Assembly: GCF_900095135.1 (NCBI RefSeq)
Contig: NZ_LT605205.1
Span: 2,666,001 to 2,730,000 of the forward strand
From: Proteiniphilum saccharofermentans
GTDB lineage: Bacteria > Bacteroidota > Bacteroidia > Bacteroidales > Dysgonomonadaceae
Length of the DNA: 64,000 bases
Reading direction: 5' to 3'
In this document: positions 17,678 to 26,250 of the stretch, piece after piece
Layout of the letters: every line of letters starts with the position of its first letter
Position numbering within the stretch: position 1 is the first letter of the stretch
Notes under the pieces: model-generated
What the model was told of the DNA's origin: nothing
Seen by the model: the letters and a program-made list of their open reading frames with translations, nothing else
Databases searched by the model: none
Translations under genes and position numbers: made by a program

Positions 17678-17708
17678 AAACTGTCCGGAAATCCGGGCAG
17701 TTTTTTTT
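17678..17708 (+). terminator. Terminator of rpsA
   Basis: Stem 17678-17688 with 17693-17703 (one G-T pair), AATC-type loop, and a run of T to 17708. Confidence 0.85.
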
Positions 17709-17779
17709 ATGGATTTATTTTATAAAAAAAATCGACCGGGTTATGTAAGAATTTCCCATTATATTCGTCTATATAGTAT

Positions 17780-18301
17780 ATGAATGTCCGGCAGTTCCAA
17801 TATCAGATCCTTTGCCTCTCCGATAAATCATATCGGATGGCACTATCGATCCTAAAAGATGAAAGCAGTGCAAAAGATGCATTGCAGGAACTTATGATGC
17901 GGCTGTGGGAAAAGCGCGAGCAATTGGATGCCATTGCCAATTATCAGGCATTTGTACTCACATCGATGCGTAATCTGTGCCTCGATATGATCCGGAAGTC
18001 AATTCACACACATGAAATTCCGGACGACACTGAATACAACGCTCCCAATCCGCATCAACAAACGGAACAAGCTGATATGATAAACCACATCGGTAGTATG
18101 ATCGATACACTGCCCGAAATGCAACGAACTATTCTCCGCATGAAAGATGTGGAAGAGATGGAATTGGAGGAGATCGCCCGGATAATGTCGATGACGGAAA
18201 ATGCCGTCACCGTAAACCTCTCCCGGGCGCGGAAAAAACTTCGCGATATGATTATAAACAACCGAAAAAAGGAGAATAAAGTATATGAACGATATAGATA
18301 A
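17780..18301 (+). CDS. ECF-type RNA polymerase sigma factor
   Basis: 173 residues with sigma-70 region 2 (about 10-80; AKDALQELMMRLWEKR and YQAFVLTSMRNLCLDMIRK) and region 4 (about 110-165; LPEMQRTILRMKDVEEMELEEIA, then a helix-turn-helix NAVTVNLSRARKKLRD). It overlaps the next gene by 17 bases, which points to coupled translation with a membrane partner, the usual sigma/anti-sigma layout. Confidence 0.88.
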   Translation: MNVRQFQYQILCLSDKSYRMALSILKDESSAKDALQELMMRLWEKREQLDAIANYQAFVLTSMRNLCLDMIRKSIHTHEIPDDTEYNAPNPHQQTEQADMINHIGSMIDTLPEMQRTILRMKDVEEMELEEIARIMSMTENAVTVNLSRARKKLRDMIINNRKKENKVYERYR

Positions 18302-18806
18302 TCTGCTTGAGAAATACTTCAACGGCGTGTCATCAACCGAAGAAGAGAAAAGGCTGAAGAACTATTTCGAGGGAACAGGGATACTTCCCGAACACGAAAT
18401 ATACAGACCGGTTTTCGCTGCTTTCAACACGGAAAAACAGATAAAGGCGCCGGTGATGACCTTCCCTGAAAAGAAAACAAGGAGACCTGCGATTACACGA
18501 CGTATAATCATTCTACTGGCAGGATCAGCCGCGATAGGACTACTGGCTGTCGCATTCTCTAACCTGCAGTACGCACGCTCACAACATCCTGAATATATGG
18601 TTATTGTAAACGGCAAACAGGTCGTCAATCAGCATAAAGCACAGCAATACGCCGAGCATATGCTTTCGGAAACGGACAAGATCATTGAGAACTCCTATCA
18701 GCTTTTCCGTGAAGCGGCCACTATAAATCAAGATCTTAATGCCGAGAAGATATTAAAAGAGACAGATCAAAAAATAGAATGTATAAAAACAAATTATAAA
18801 CAATAA
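18285..18806 (+). CDS. Putative anti-sigma factor / single-span membrane protein
   Basis: 173 residues. The N-terminal part (LLEKYFNGVSSTEEEKRLKNYF, about 6-27) resembles the sigma-binding start of Bacteroidota anti-sigma proteins, and one membrane helix is at about 70-88 (IIILLAGSAAIGLLAVAFS). The remaining 85 residues would be periplasmic and helical. Position right after, and overlapping, the sigma gene supports an anti-sigma role; no zinc-binding motif is visible. Confidence 0.65.
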   Translation: MNDIDNLLEKYFNGVSSTEEEKRLKNYFEGTGILPEHEIYRPVFAAFNTEKQIKAPVMTFPEKKTRRPAITRRIIILLAGSAAIGLLAVAFSNLQYARSQHPEYMVIVNGKQVVNQHKAQQYAEHMLSETDKIIENSYQLFREAATINQDLNAEKILKETDQKIECIKTNYKQ

Positions 18807-18818
18807 ATCCAACACATT

Positions 18819-19283
18819 ATGAAGAAATTATTTTCAATTATGCTTATAATGCTGGTATTTTCAGCAGTAGCATCAGCACAACAGGTAGAGAAATTATTCG
18901 ATAAATATATGGAAGATGAACGCTTCAATTATGTATATAGAAAAGGAAGTGCCGGCTCTGTGTTGGATAGGGCAGACCTGGAAAATCTGAAAACAGATGC
19001 ATTTAATATCCGGTTTAAATCGGATCGTAACAAGGAAAATGAGAAAATGCTTATTCTGAATTCAGCCAATGAAAGTTTTCAGAAGAGTTTTATGGCCGAA
19101 GTGGATAAAGCCTTGGAGAGTGATAAATTTGAAAACACGTCCTATGTCCGCAATGGTAAAGACAATCGTGTATCGGAATATATACGCAAATCATCCGATA
19201 AGATGGAAGAAGTGCGGGTTATCAAAAACGGCAGTGGAAATGTCGTTCTGAAATGGGAATTATACACGATCAGGAAAAAATAA
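18819..19283 (+). CDS. Exported protein of unknown function (DUF4252/DUF6108-like)
   Basis: 154 residues with a clear signal peptide (about 1-20, ending in VASAQQ). The mature part is charged, with no cysteine and no known catalytic motif, and ends in KWELYTIRKK. The overall look is that of small exported proteins that follow ECF sigma/anti-sigma pairs in Bacteroidales, but I cannot name the family with certainty. It is 12 bases from the anti-sigma gene and is likely its co-transcribed target. Confidence 0.6.
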   Translation: MKKLFSIMLIMLVFSAVASAQQVEKLFDKYMEDERFNYVYRKGSAGSVLDRADLENLKTDAFNIRFKSDRNKENEKMLILNSANESFQKSFMAEVDKALESDKFENTSYVRNGKDNRVSEYIRKSSDKMEEVRVIKNGSGNVVLKWELYTIRKK

Positions 19284-19324
19284 CCGGTTAATTAACTCTA
19301 CTTTTTTTAATATATAAATTTCTG

Positions 19325-19372
19325 AACGGGAATGCGGCGTGAGCCATATTCCCGTTATTTCAGTTTTATTTC
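19325..19372 (+). terminator. Terminator hairpin of the sigma operon
   Basis: Outer 9-bp stem (19325-19333 with 19348-19356) and an inner GGC/GCC stem, followed by a T-rich stretch. Confidence 0.7.
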
Positions 19373-19455
19373 TCTCCCCATATATCGAAAACATTTTACT
19401 CCTACAATTGTTTAAGATAGAGGTTTAATATCCCACCATTATTATATCAACAAAT

Positions 19456-20433
19456 TTGACGATCGTGTTCTCAAACGACAAACCATATCGTGATTTTGCC
19501 GAATTCCTTTCAGCAAAATTCCCCTATAAAGTACAAAAAATTTCCGTCAATGCCGGCTTTACCTGTCCCAACCGCGACGGCAGCAAAGGACGTGGCGGAT
19601 GTACCTATTGCAACAACCAGAGTTTTAGCCCCGGCTATGGCAAACCGACCAAAACTATTTCAGAACAACTGGCCGACGGTATCAATTTCTTTTCTCACAA
19701 ATATCCGGAGATGAAATACCTCGCCTATTTCCAATCCTATACCAACACCTACGACAGTCTGGATTCTCTTATCTCCAAATATGAAGAGGCTCTCTCCTAC
19801 CCCAACGTTGTAGGATTGATAGTAGGTACCCGCCCCGACTGTATGCCAAAAGAACTGCTCGATTATTTTGAAGCACTCAGTAAAAAAACGTTTGTCATGG
19901 TGGAATATGGCGTAGAATCAACATTGAATAAAACGTTGGAGAGGATAAACCGTCAGCATACTTATGAGGAATCCGCAGAAATGATCGAGGAAACTGCCGG
20001 ACGAAACATTGTGACAGGTGCACATATGATCCTGGGATTGCCGGGGGAAAGTACTGAAGAAATACTCTCTCATGCAGACAAGCTTTCACAACTACCTCTG
20101 ACAACCCTGAAACTGCATCAGTTACAGATCATCAAGGGAACCGCCATGGCAAAAGAGTTCAGGTTATTACCGGAATCGTTTCACCTTTTCGAACTGGATG
20201 AATATGTGGATCTGTGTATCGACTTTGCGGAACGGCTGAAACCGGAAATTTATATCGAACGGTTCACCTCCCAATCTCCAAAAAAACTGTTGATTGCACC
20301 TGCTTGGGATCAGAAGAATTATGTGGTAACGGAAAAAATCATGAAACGCTTCCGGGAAAGGGATACCTGGCAGGGACGACTGTATGGCCAATTACAGGAA
20401 TATTCCCAACCTGTAGTAAATCCTTTTACGTGA
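19456..20433 (+). CDS. Radical SAM protein, TIGR01212 (YtqA) family
   Basis: 325 residues if the TTG at 19456 is used; a GTG at 19465 is the other start, and no ATG fits. The iron-sulfur cysteines are in CPNRDG...GGCTYCNN (about residues 36-54), followed by the family motifs FQSYTNTYDS, GLIVGTRPDC, VEYGVES, GAHMILGLPGE and KLHQLQIIKGT. In the TIGR01212 family only some members have been studied and the substrate remains unclear. It stands alone, tail-to-tail with the lipoate ligase gene. Confidence 0.85.
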   Translation: MTIVFSNDKPYRDFAEFLSAKFPYKVQKISVNAGFTCPNRDGSKGRGGCTYCNNQSFSPGYGKPTKTISEQLADGINFFSHKYPEMKYLAYFQSYTNTYDSLDSLISKYEEALSYPNVVGLIVGTRPDCMPKELLDYFEALSKKTFVMVEYGVESTLNKTLERINRQHTYEESAEMIEETAGRNIVTGAHMILGLPGESTEEILSHADKLSQLPLTTLKLHQLQIIKGTAMAKEFRLLPESFHLFELDEYVDLCIDFAERLKPEIYIERFTSQSPKKLLIAPAWDQKNYVVTEKIMKRFRERDTWQGRLYGQLQEYSQPVVNPFT

Positions 20434-20463
20434 AATTCCAGAACCGTCCCGGCTAAATAGCTA

Positions 20464-21192
20464 TTACATCCTGTAATTCCACATCCTTTGTATATACTTG
20501 TCTCTTTGTAATACTTCTATCTTCTCTTTCTCACGGCTTCCAAAAGAGTCGATATTCCCTGTCCCCAGTACCAGGCCCACCTGCTGCACAAACTGCCGGA
20601 AAAATTGCTCAGGCTCAGGACTGATTCCTTTCATATTTTCTAAATATGACCGGATATTTTTCACGGGACTGGGAACCGAAGCGGTTGCCTTCCTGACCAG
20701 ATCCCTCTTTTCAGGGTTGAGAGCCTTCAAAAGCATCTCCAAGTCAGTATCATAAAGCAACGTACCATGATGTATCTCCCGACCTTTAGAAAGATGTGAT
20801 GCAGTACCGGATATTTTATAGCCCTCTAACCAAAGATCCTTTCGTTTCCTTACTTCAACGGGAATATCCAAAGTACGCAATGTCTCCACTACCGGATCAA
20901 GGAAACGAGTGCTCAACGGCTCCCCTGTTTTTCCATGAATAAAACTGTAATTCAGGTTGCCTGTATCATGATACACTGCTCCCCCACCCGACAATCGACG
21001 TACAATACGGATATCGTGTTCAATGCAGAAGTCCTGGTCAACCTCATTCAATACAGCCTGATTAGATCCGATGATAACACTTGGTTCATTGACATACAGC
21101 AGTAAGAAATCTTCTCCTATTCTTGAGAAAAGATGTTCTTCTGCGGCTAAGTTAAACGAAGGTGACCTAGATTGAGACAGGATAATATTCAT
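20464..21192 (-). CDS. lplA: Lipoate-protein ligase A
   Basis: Activates free lipoate with ATP and attaches it to lipoyl domains. 242 residues, with the signature RRLSGGGAVYHD (about 66-77), the NLNYSFI motif, and the lysine in DLWLEGYKISGTA. The start codon overlaps the stop of the LacI-type gene by four bases (ATGA), so the two are co-translated. The E2 protein encoded at 52998-54344 has a lipoyl domain and is a natural client, although the loci are 30 kb apart. Confidence 0.93.
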   Translation of the reverse strand: MNIILSQSRSPSFNLAAEEHLFSRIGEDFLLLYVNEPSVIIGSNQAVLNEVDQDFCIEHDIRIVRRLSGGGAVYHDTGNLNYSFIHGKTGEPLSTRFLDPVVETLRTLDIPVEVRKRKDLWLEGYKISGTASHLSKGREIHHGTLLYDTDLEMLLKALNPEKRDLVRKATASVPSPVKNIRSYLENMKGISPEPEQFFRQFVQQVGLVLGTGNIDSFGSREKEKIEVLQRDKYIQRMWNYRM

Positions 21193-22256
21193 GACATGAA
21201 ATTGAACTGGTTGTAATAACCGATAGTCTCTTTGGTTAGAATATCAAGCTGTGTGTAATTCTCTACTTTTACCGGTTTCCGGTATATCAGATATTCAATT
21301 AATGTTTTCATTGCCAGAAAACCCTGGTGTTCCGGTTCCTGCCCGATCAGAAAATCGATATATCCATTTTTCAATCCCCTTATATTGGGTGCCGTAAGGT
21401 CCAGACAAACCAGCCTGATATCATCGATCCCGTTTCTATCGAAATAATCGGCAATAAGCCCTCCCCTCGAGTTAAGTACCACTATTCCCCCAATATTCTG
21501 CTGGGTCTGAAAAAATTCTTCCAACTGTTGGTCAAATTTTTCCGGTTCCATAGCAGTAAAAGGTATTCTCCGCACACTGTTGGTGATGCCCTTTTCGCTG
21601 AGATAATCATTAAATCCTTGCTTTCTCAGTATACTCGTATTGGCACTCTGGGCTCCTATCCTCACAGCCTGCAACATCCCAATATCACTCCCTGAAGGAA
21701 TGATGGAGGTAATCAGTTTGGCCACCAGATAACCGCAAATATAATGGTCGGAAGTGAAGAAAGCGAGCGGTGAAGTATCCTCCAAGGGAGAGTCAACAAA
21801 AACATAGGGGATTTCTCTTTCATCCAACTGTTTCGTCAGGCGGACGGTCACTTCCTTGAAAGTAGCACCGATAATGACCGCATCGGCATCTGTTTGTGCT
21901 ATCTGGTCATGCACCTCCCTGCAGGAATAAATATCATATTGGTTATAAGTATATATCAAACACTGTACCCGGATATTTTCAAACTCTTCCAAAGCATGGC
22001 GGATACCGGAATGGATACTCTCCCAATATTCCCCCTCCATCACATGCGGAGTAGTGATTACCACCTTGTATTTTCTCTTTAATGATAATCCGGAGATATG
22101 GATATTCGGCTTGTAATTTACTTTCTTCAGCACCTTCTCAACAGCAATACGTGCCGATTCAGATACATTTCCCCTGTTATGAAGTATCCGGTCGACCGTG
22201 CCTGCCGAAACTCCCGCCATTTGCGCAATATCCTTAATACGAACTTTTCGTTGCAT
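21189..22256 (-). CDS. LacI-family transcriptional regulator
   Basis: 355 residues. The N-terminal helix-turn-helix reads IKDIAQMAGVSAGTVDRILHNR (about 7-28), and the rest is a periplasmic-binding-protein-like sugar domain (about 65-340), with VVITTPHVMEGEYW at its start. The variant 'AGTVDRILHN' in place of 'TVSRVLN' is typical of Bacteroidales regulators of this subfamily. It sits between an AraC regulator and lplA on the same strand; the effector is unknown, though the neighbouring uronate genes suggest a sugar acid. Confidence 0.88.
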   Translation of the reverse strand: MQRKVRIKDIAQMAGVSAGTVDRILHNRGNVSESARIAVEKVLKKVNYKPNIHISGLSLKRKYKVVITTPHVMEGEYWESIHSGIRHALEEFENIRVQCLIYTYNQYDIYSCREVHDQIAQTDADAVIIGATFKEVTVRLTKQLDEREIPYVFVDSPLEDTSPLAFFTSDHYICGYLVAKLITSIIPSGSDIGMLQAVRIGAQSANTSILRKQGFNDYLSEKGITNSVRRIPFTAMEPEKFDQQLEEFFQTQQNIGGIVVLNSRGGLIADYFDRNGIDDIRLVCLDLTAPNIRGLKNGYIDFLIGQEPEHQGFLAMKTLIEYLIYRKPVKVENYTQLDILTKETIGYYNQFNFMS

Positions 22257-22397
22257 ATAGGGTGATTTTATAGATATTTAATAAACACAAACATGTTAGT
22301 GAATAAACAAGATAAGTGTAATTGTTTTTACAAAGTAACGAATTAATTTTGAATTTATGTGAGAATACAGAAACGGTTCCGGTACACGGAAATATAT

Positions 22398-23282
22398 TTA
22401 CACAGCCTTATTAAACTCCAGTATATATTCTGTAGGCGTATAACCCATTATCTTTTTGAACTGCCTGTTAAAATTGGAAATATTATTATACCCTGTTTCG
22501 TAGCAAATCTGGGTTATCGTCAGCCTTCTTTCCAACAACAGTTTACATGCATAACTGATCCGGAGTTCGTTGATATATTGAAAACAGGTCTTACTCGTTT
22601 TTTCCAGAAAGTAACGACAGAATGCACTTACATTCATCCCTGCGATATCTGCAATATCTTGCAGTGTAATTGCTTTAGTATATTCACGATGCAGGAAAGC
22701 TTTGACTTTAATTATACGGGGATCTTTATCATGGATATTTATAAGAGTATCTTCACTCTCATCCCTCAATAACCTCTTTTCTTGTGACTGGCTCATCATG
22801 GAAAGAATTTTTATTGTCTCCAAAAGTAAGTCAAGCCCACTTAACCGAAGTGCCTTTGTTATTCTTTTTCTTATTGTCTTATTCGCATCCTTCTCAAAGT
22901 AAATGCCGTATTTAGCATCCTCCAGTAATTTTTTTATCTTGGAAAATTCCGGATACTGTTGAAGGGAATAATGAAAAAAATCCTTGGAAAATTGAAGGGT
23001 AATAGCATTCACCCTGTACTTCGGGTCATTCTGATAATATTGAATATCATTTCTGTACATATGGGGGACACTGCTTCCAAGCAGCACCAAATCTTCATCG
23101 GAAAACAGCTCGACATTATTCCCCACAAATCGCGTACCGGTACTTTTCAATATATATACAATTTCATACTCTTCATGAAAATGCCAGGGAAATTTGAAAT
23201 AATCATAATCACACCATTTTATCTTCACCGGTGACCCGCTGCTGAGATTCAGCTTCTCATGCATTATTTTTGCCATAGCCAT
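22398..23282 (-). CDS. AraC-family regulator with cupin sensor domain
   Basis: About 294 residues from the ATG at 23282 (MAMAKIMHEKLN). An in-frame start at 23390 would add 36 residues that resemble no family, and the -7 box at 23294-23301 argues against it. A cupin-like sensor (WHFHEEYEIVYIL, about 28-40) precedes two helix-turn-helix motifs near the C-terminus (ITLQDIADIAGMNVSAFCRYF and ITQICYETGYNNISNFNRQF). Divergent from the mannonate dehydratase gene, which it probably controls. Confidence 0.85.
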   Translation of the reverse strand: MAMAKIMHEKLNLSSGSPVKIKWCDYDYFKFPWHFHEEYEIVYILKSTGTRFVGNNVELFSDEDLVLLGSSVPHMYRNDIQYYQNDPKYRVNAITLQFSKDFFHYSLQQYPEFSKIKKLLEDAKYGIYFEKDANKTIRKRITKALRLSGLDLLLETIKILSMMSQSQEKRLLRDESEDTLINIHDKDPRIIKVKAFLHREYTKAITLQDIADIAGMNVSAFCRYFLEKTSKTCFQYINELRISYACKLLLERRLTITQICYETGYNNISNFNRQFKKIMGYTPTEYILEFNKAV

Positions 23283-23293
23283 ATAATTTGCCG

Positions 23294-23301
23294 CAAATAT
23301 A
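23294..23301 (-). promoter_or_regulatory. Promoter -7 box for the AraC gene
   Basis: On the minus strand TATATTTG matches TAnnTTTG. It is only 12 bases from the ATG at 23282, so the leader would be very short, or a later ATG (23276 or 23264) is used. Confidence 0.4.
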
Positions 23302-23326
23302 GTATTAATAATTGCAAATATCAAAC

Positions 23327-23358
23327 TTGTCGGATATTTATAAATATGAATACATTTG
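23327..23358 (+). promoter_or_regulatory. Promoter for mannonate dehydratase
   Basis: TTG at 23327-23329, a 21-base spacer, and TACATTTG at 23351-23358, 50 bases upstream of the ATG at 23408. It shares the intergenic region with the AraC promoter. Confidence 0.55.
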
Positions 23359-23407
23359 TAAACTGAATAACACCGCCGTCTATCGGCCATAAAACATAGA
23401 ATGAATC

Positions 23408-24625
23408 ATGTTGTTGGAAAGGACTTGGAGATGGTTTGGCATGGACGATACAATCAGCCTGTCCGATTTAAAACAGATCGGCGTAGAAGGTATCGTCACC
23501 TCTTTGCATCACATAAAGCCGGGTACTGCCTGGCATGTCGATGACATCCTGCCCGTAAAAAAAATGATTGAACAGGAAGGCCTTAAGTGGAGTGTTGTGG
23601 AGAGCCTGCCGGTATCGAACGACATAAAATTAGGAACGGATAAGCGGGATGAACATATGGAAAATTATAAAACTTCCCTGGTTAATCTGGCCCAATGCGG
23701 TATCAAAACCGTCTGCTATAATTTTATGCCTGTGTTGGATTGGGTAAGGACGGATCTCCGTTACAAAGACAGCGATGGCACGGAAACAATACTGTTTGAC
23801 TATCACACTTTTGCCGCTTTTGACCTGTACATTCTAAAGAGAGAGGGTGCAACCGATGATTATCCGGAAAGCATTATCCTGAAAGCAAGGGAAATATACG
23901 AGTCTATGGATAATGAGGAGAAAGAAAAACTTGCCTACAATATCATCATAGTTACGCAGGGTTTTATCAATAGTGACGTTGAAGATACCAATAATTATAA
24001 AAAGTTATTCCTCCATTCAATAGGACAATATAAAGCATTAGGCCCGGATAAGTTCAGGGATAATCTTTCCTTCTTCCTGAAAGAAGTGATACCGGTTGCC
24101 GAAAATCATGGAATACGATTATGTATCCATCCTGATGACCCTCCCTTCTCTTTGTTAGGATTACCCCGCATTGCCAGTACAATAGAAGACTTTGAGCGGA
24201 TATTCTCACATAACAACTCCCTTGCCAATGGACTTACTTTTTGTACCGGCTCTTTGGCAGCCAGAAAGGACAATGACTTACTTCAGTTTATTGAAAAATT
24301 CGCAGACCGGATTCATTTTGCACATCTCCGGAATCTGAGATTTTTAAATGATCATTGCTTTTATGAATCGGGACATCTGGATGGAGATATAGATATGTAT
24401 CCGATCGTGAAATTATTATTGAAAGAACAATACAGGCGAAAAAACGAAGGACGCGAAGACATAAGAATCCCGTTCAGGGCAGATCACGGAAAGAAAATGC
24501 TGGATGATTTCCATAGAAAATCCAATCCCGGCTATCCACTGGTCGGGCGAATAAGGGGACTGTCGGAAATCAGGGGATTACAAACGGCAATAGAGCAGAT
24601 TGTGAAAAGTAAAATAAATCCGTAA
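23408..24625 (+). CDS. uxuA: Mannonate dehydratase
   Basis: Removes water from D-mannonate to give 2-keto-3-deoxygluconate in glucuronate breakdown. 405 residues, full length. Family features: TWRWFGMDD near the start, GVEGIVTSLHHI, VVESLPV, the metal/substrate site LCIHPDDPPFSLLGLPRI (about 234-251), TFCTGSL, and HFAHLRN with FYESGHLDGD near the end. Its divergent AraC neighbour is the likely regulator. No other glucuronate gene (uxaC, uxuB) lies in the window. Confidence 0.93.
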   Translation: MLLERTWRWFGMDDTISLSDLKQIGVEGIVTSLHHIKPGTAWHVDDILPVKKMIEQEGLKWSVVESLPVSNDIKLGTDKRDEHMENYKTSLVNLAQCGIKTVCYNFMPVLDWVRTDLRYKDSDGTETILFDYHTFAAFDLYILKREGATDDYPESIILKAREIYESMDNEEKEKLAYNIIIVTQGFINSDVEDTNNYKKLFLHSIGQYKALGPDKFRDNLSFFLKEVIPVAENHGIRLCIHPDDPPFSLLGLPRIASTIEDFERIFSHNNSLANGLTFCTGSLAARKDNDLLQFIEKFADRIHFAHLRNLRFLNDHCFYESGHLDGDIDMYPIVKLLLKEQYRRKNEGREDIRIPFRADHGKKMLDDFHRKSNPGYPLVGRIRGLSEIRGLQTAIEQIVKSKINP

Positions 24626-24961
24626 AGACGCTCCAAAGCGGCGGTTTTAACTACTATAGTGGAATATAAAAATCAACGGACCGAATAATTCCTGCAAATT
24701 TTATACCTTCATATGCAAAAATAATATTTTGTTTTAACACAACACCAAGCTATTTTTGTGATCTGAGCCTTAATGAAAATTAATTGAAGATTTACCTTGG
24801 CTGTTCACGTACACAAAATATGCGTTAGGGTAGATATTAGGGAGAATATAAGCATTTTTTAATAAAGTGACAGACAGTAATGGAAATAAGTGGATAAGTT
24901 CAAGTTTGTCTGTAAATAACAGTTTACGTAAATACTATATAAATCTAAACAAATCAGGGAA
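24626..24961. other. Intergenic region before the DUF6807-SusCD operon
   Basis: 336 bases, AT-rich. I see no gene. It contains one good promoter (24728-24758); between that and the start codon lies a leader of about 200 bases with no clear structure. Confidence 0.5.
24728..24758 (+). promoter_or_regulatory. Promoter of the DUF6807-SusCD operon
   Basis: TTTG at 24728-24731, a 19-base spacer and TATTTTTG at 24751-24758, an exact -7 consensus match. Confidence 0.55.
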
Positions 24962-26239
24962 ATGAAAAGGAAAACTTCAAATCTATCAAGAGGAATGTTG
25001 CTCACACTTGTGTGGATATCTTCTTTATGTGTATCTGCCCAAACAATAAACTTTTCAATTATTATTAAAAAACCTTGCGTTAATACGCCTGTTTCGATTT
25101 CGGTAGATGATTTAATAGCTGATATAACCAGTGAAACATTCGCATTATATGAGGTCACCCCTTCAGGAGAAAAACTTATACACAGCCAACTGGAATCGGA
25201 TTACACTTCTCGCCTTTGGTTTATATTAGAAGGTTTTTCCGCAAAAAATTCAACAAGGAAATTTGTGCTTAAATTTCAAGAACAGGATTCTCCCAATAAA
25301 TCAAATACTGATATTCACATTTATAAATCGGGAGAAAACCTCACCCTTCGTCAGAAAGAGCAGCAGATTTTAAGCTATCGTTTTGGTACGATGTACCCCC
25401 CCGAAGGGGTTGATCCTTTGTTTAAGCGCTCAGGATTCATCCATCCCCTGTGGTCTCCGGGAGGTGAAGTATTAACCCGTGTGCAGGCTCCCGATCATTA
25501 TCACCATTATGGTATTTGGGGGCCGTGGACATTAACTCATATAAATGACCGGAAAGTCGATTTCTGGAATTTGTATGAAGGCCAGGGGACGGTGAAGTTT
25601 GCCGGGTTCTTGTCCGAAACAACCGGAAGTGTATTCTCAGGTTTTCGCGCGTTGCAGCAACATATTGATTTTGGAGCAAAGGGAGAAGACCAGATAGCAA
25701 TCAATGAGATTCTGGATGTGAGAGCCTGGAACATACACGACGGAGTAAGGATCATTGACTATACCACTATATTAAATACGCCATTGCCGAACGGTATCAT
25801 GCTCGACGCATACAGATATGGAGGTGGCATTGGTTTCAGGGCAACAGAAAAATGGACGAAGGATAATTCTACTGTGCTGACATCTGAAGGGAAAACAAGG
25901 ATAGATGCGGATGGCAGCAACGCACGTTGGTGTATTGTGGAAGGGGAATCGGAAGTACAGGAAGGCCGGTCGGGGATTCTCTTTCTGAGCCATCCTTCAA
26001 ATCGTGCACATCCTGAACCTATGCGCGTTTGGCCTCTCGATGCAAATGGAGGCAGAGGTGACATGTTCTTCGAATTTACCCCTATTCGCCATAGATCGTG
26101 GGAACTGCAGAAAGGAAGTAATTATATTCTTAAGTACAGGATGATAGTCTTTGATGGAAAAATCGACAAAGAGGCAGCAGAAATGTATTGGAATAGTTTT
26201 GCCGCAACACCTGAAATTAAAATTGACTCAAAAAAATAA
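24962..26239 (+). CDS. DUF6807 (PmoA-like) secreted protein, first copy
   Basis: 425 residues with an N-terminal signal peptide (about 1-27, cleavage near CVSAQ). The main domain (about 130-415) shows the DUF6807 landmarks: SGFIHPLWSPGGEVLT, DHYHHYGIWGPW with a histidine cluster, VDFWNL, and a C-terminal HPSNRAHPEPMRVWP. The family is widespread beside sugar-modifying oxidoreductases in Bacteroidota and Planctomycetes, but the activity has not been settled to my knowledge. First gene of an operon with another DUF6807 and two Gfo/Idh/MocA-type genes. Confidence 0.8.
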   Translation: MKRKTSNLSRGMLLTLVWISSLCVSAQTINFSIIIKKPCVNTPVSISVDDLIADITSETFALYEVTPSGEKLIHSQLESDYTSRLWFILEGFSAKNSTRKFVLKFQEQDSPNKSNTDIHIYKSGENLTLRQKEQQILSYRFGTMYPPEGVDPLFKRSGFIHPLWSPGGEVLTRVQAPDHYHHYGIWGPWTLTHINDRKVDFWNLYEGQGTVKFAGFLSETTGSVFSGFRALQQHIDFGAKGEDQIAINEILDVRAWNIHDGVRIIDYTTILNTPLPNGIMLDAYRYGGGIGFRATEKWTKDNSTVLTSEGKTRIDADGSNARWCIVEGESEVQEGRSGILFLSHPSNRAHPEPMRVWPLDANGGRGDMFFEFTPIRHRSWELQKGSNYILKYRMIVFDGKIDKEAAEMYWNSFAATPEIKIDSKK

Positions 26240-26250
26240 ATTATAAAAAC

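Noticed and set aside
19282-19297. AACCGGTTAATTAAC considered as a third LacI operator
   Set aside because: It lies after the sigma operon, outside any sugar gene promoter, and matches only the short palindromic core.
23283-23390. N-terminal 36-residue extension of the AraC protein
   Set aside because: The extension covers the gene's own -7 box and has no counterpart in the family.
24626-24961. Possible riboswitch or small RNA in the long leader before the DUF6807 genes
   Set aside because: No stable hairpin series or known motif could be seen by eye.
25395-25402. Run of seven C in the first DUF6807 gene as another phase-variable tract
   Set aside because: The tract encodes two prolines in a continuous frame and is too short to slip often.
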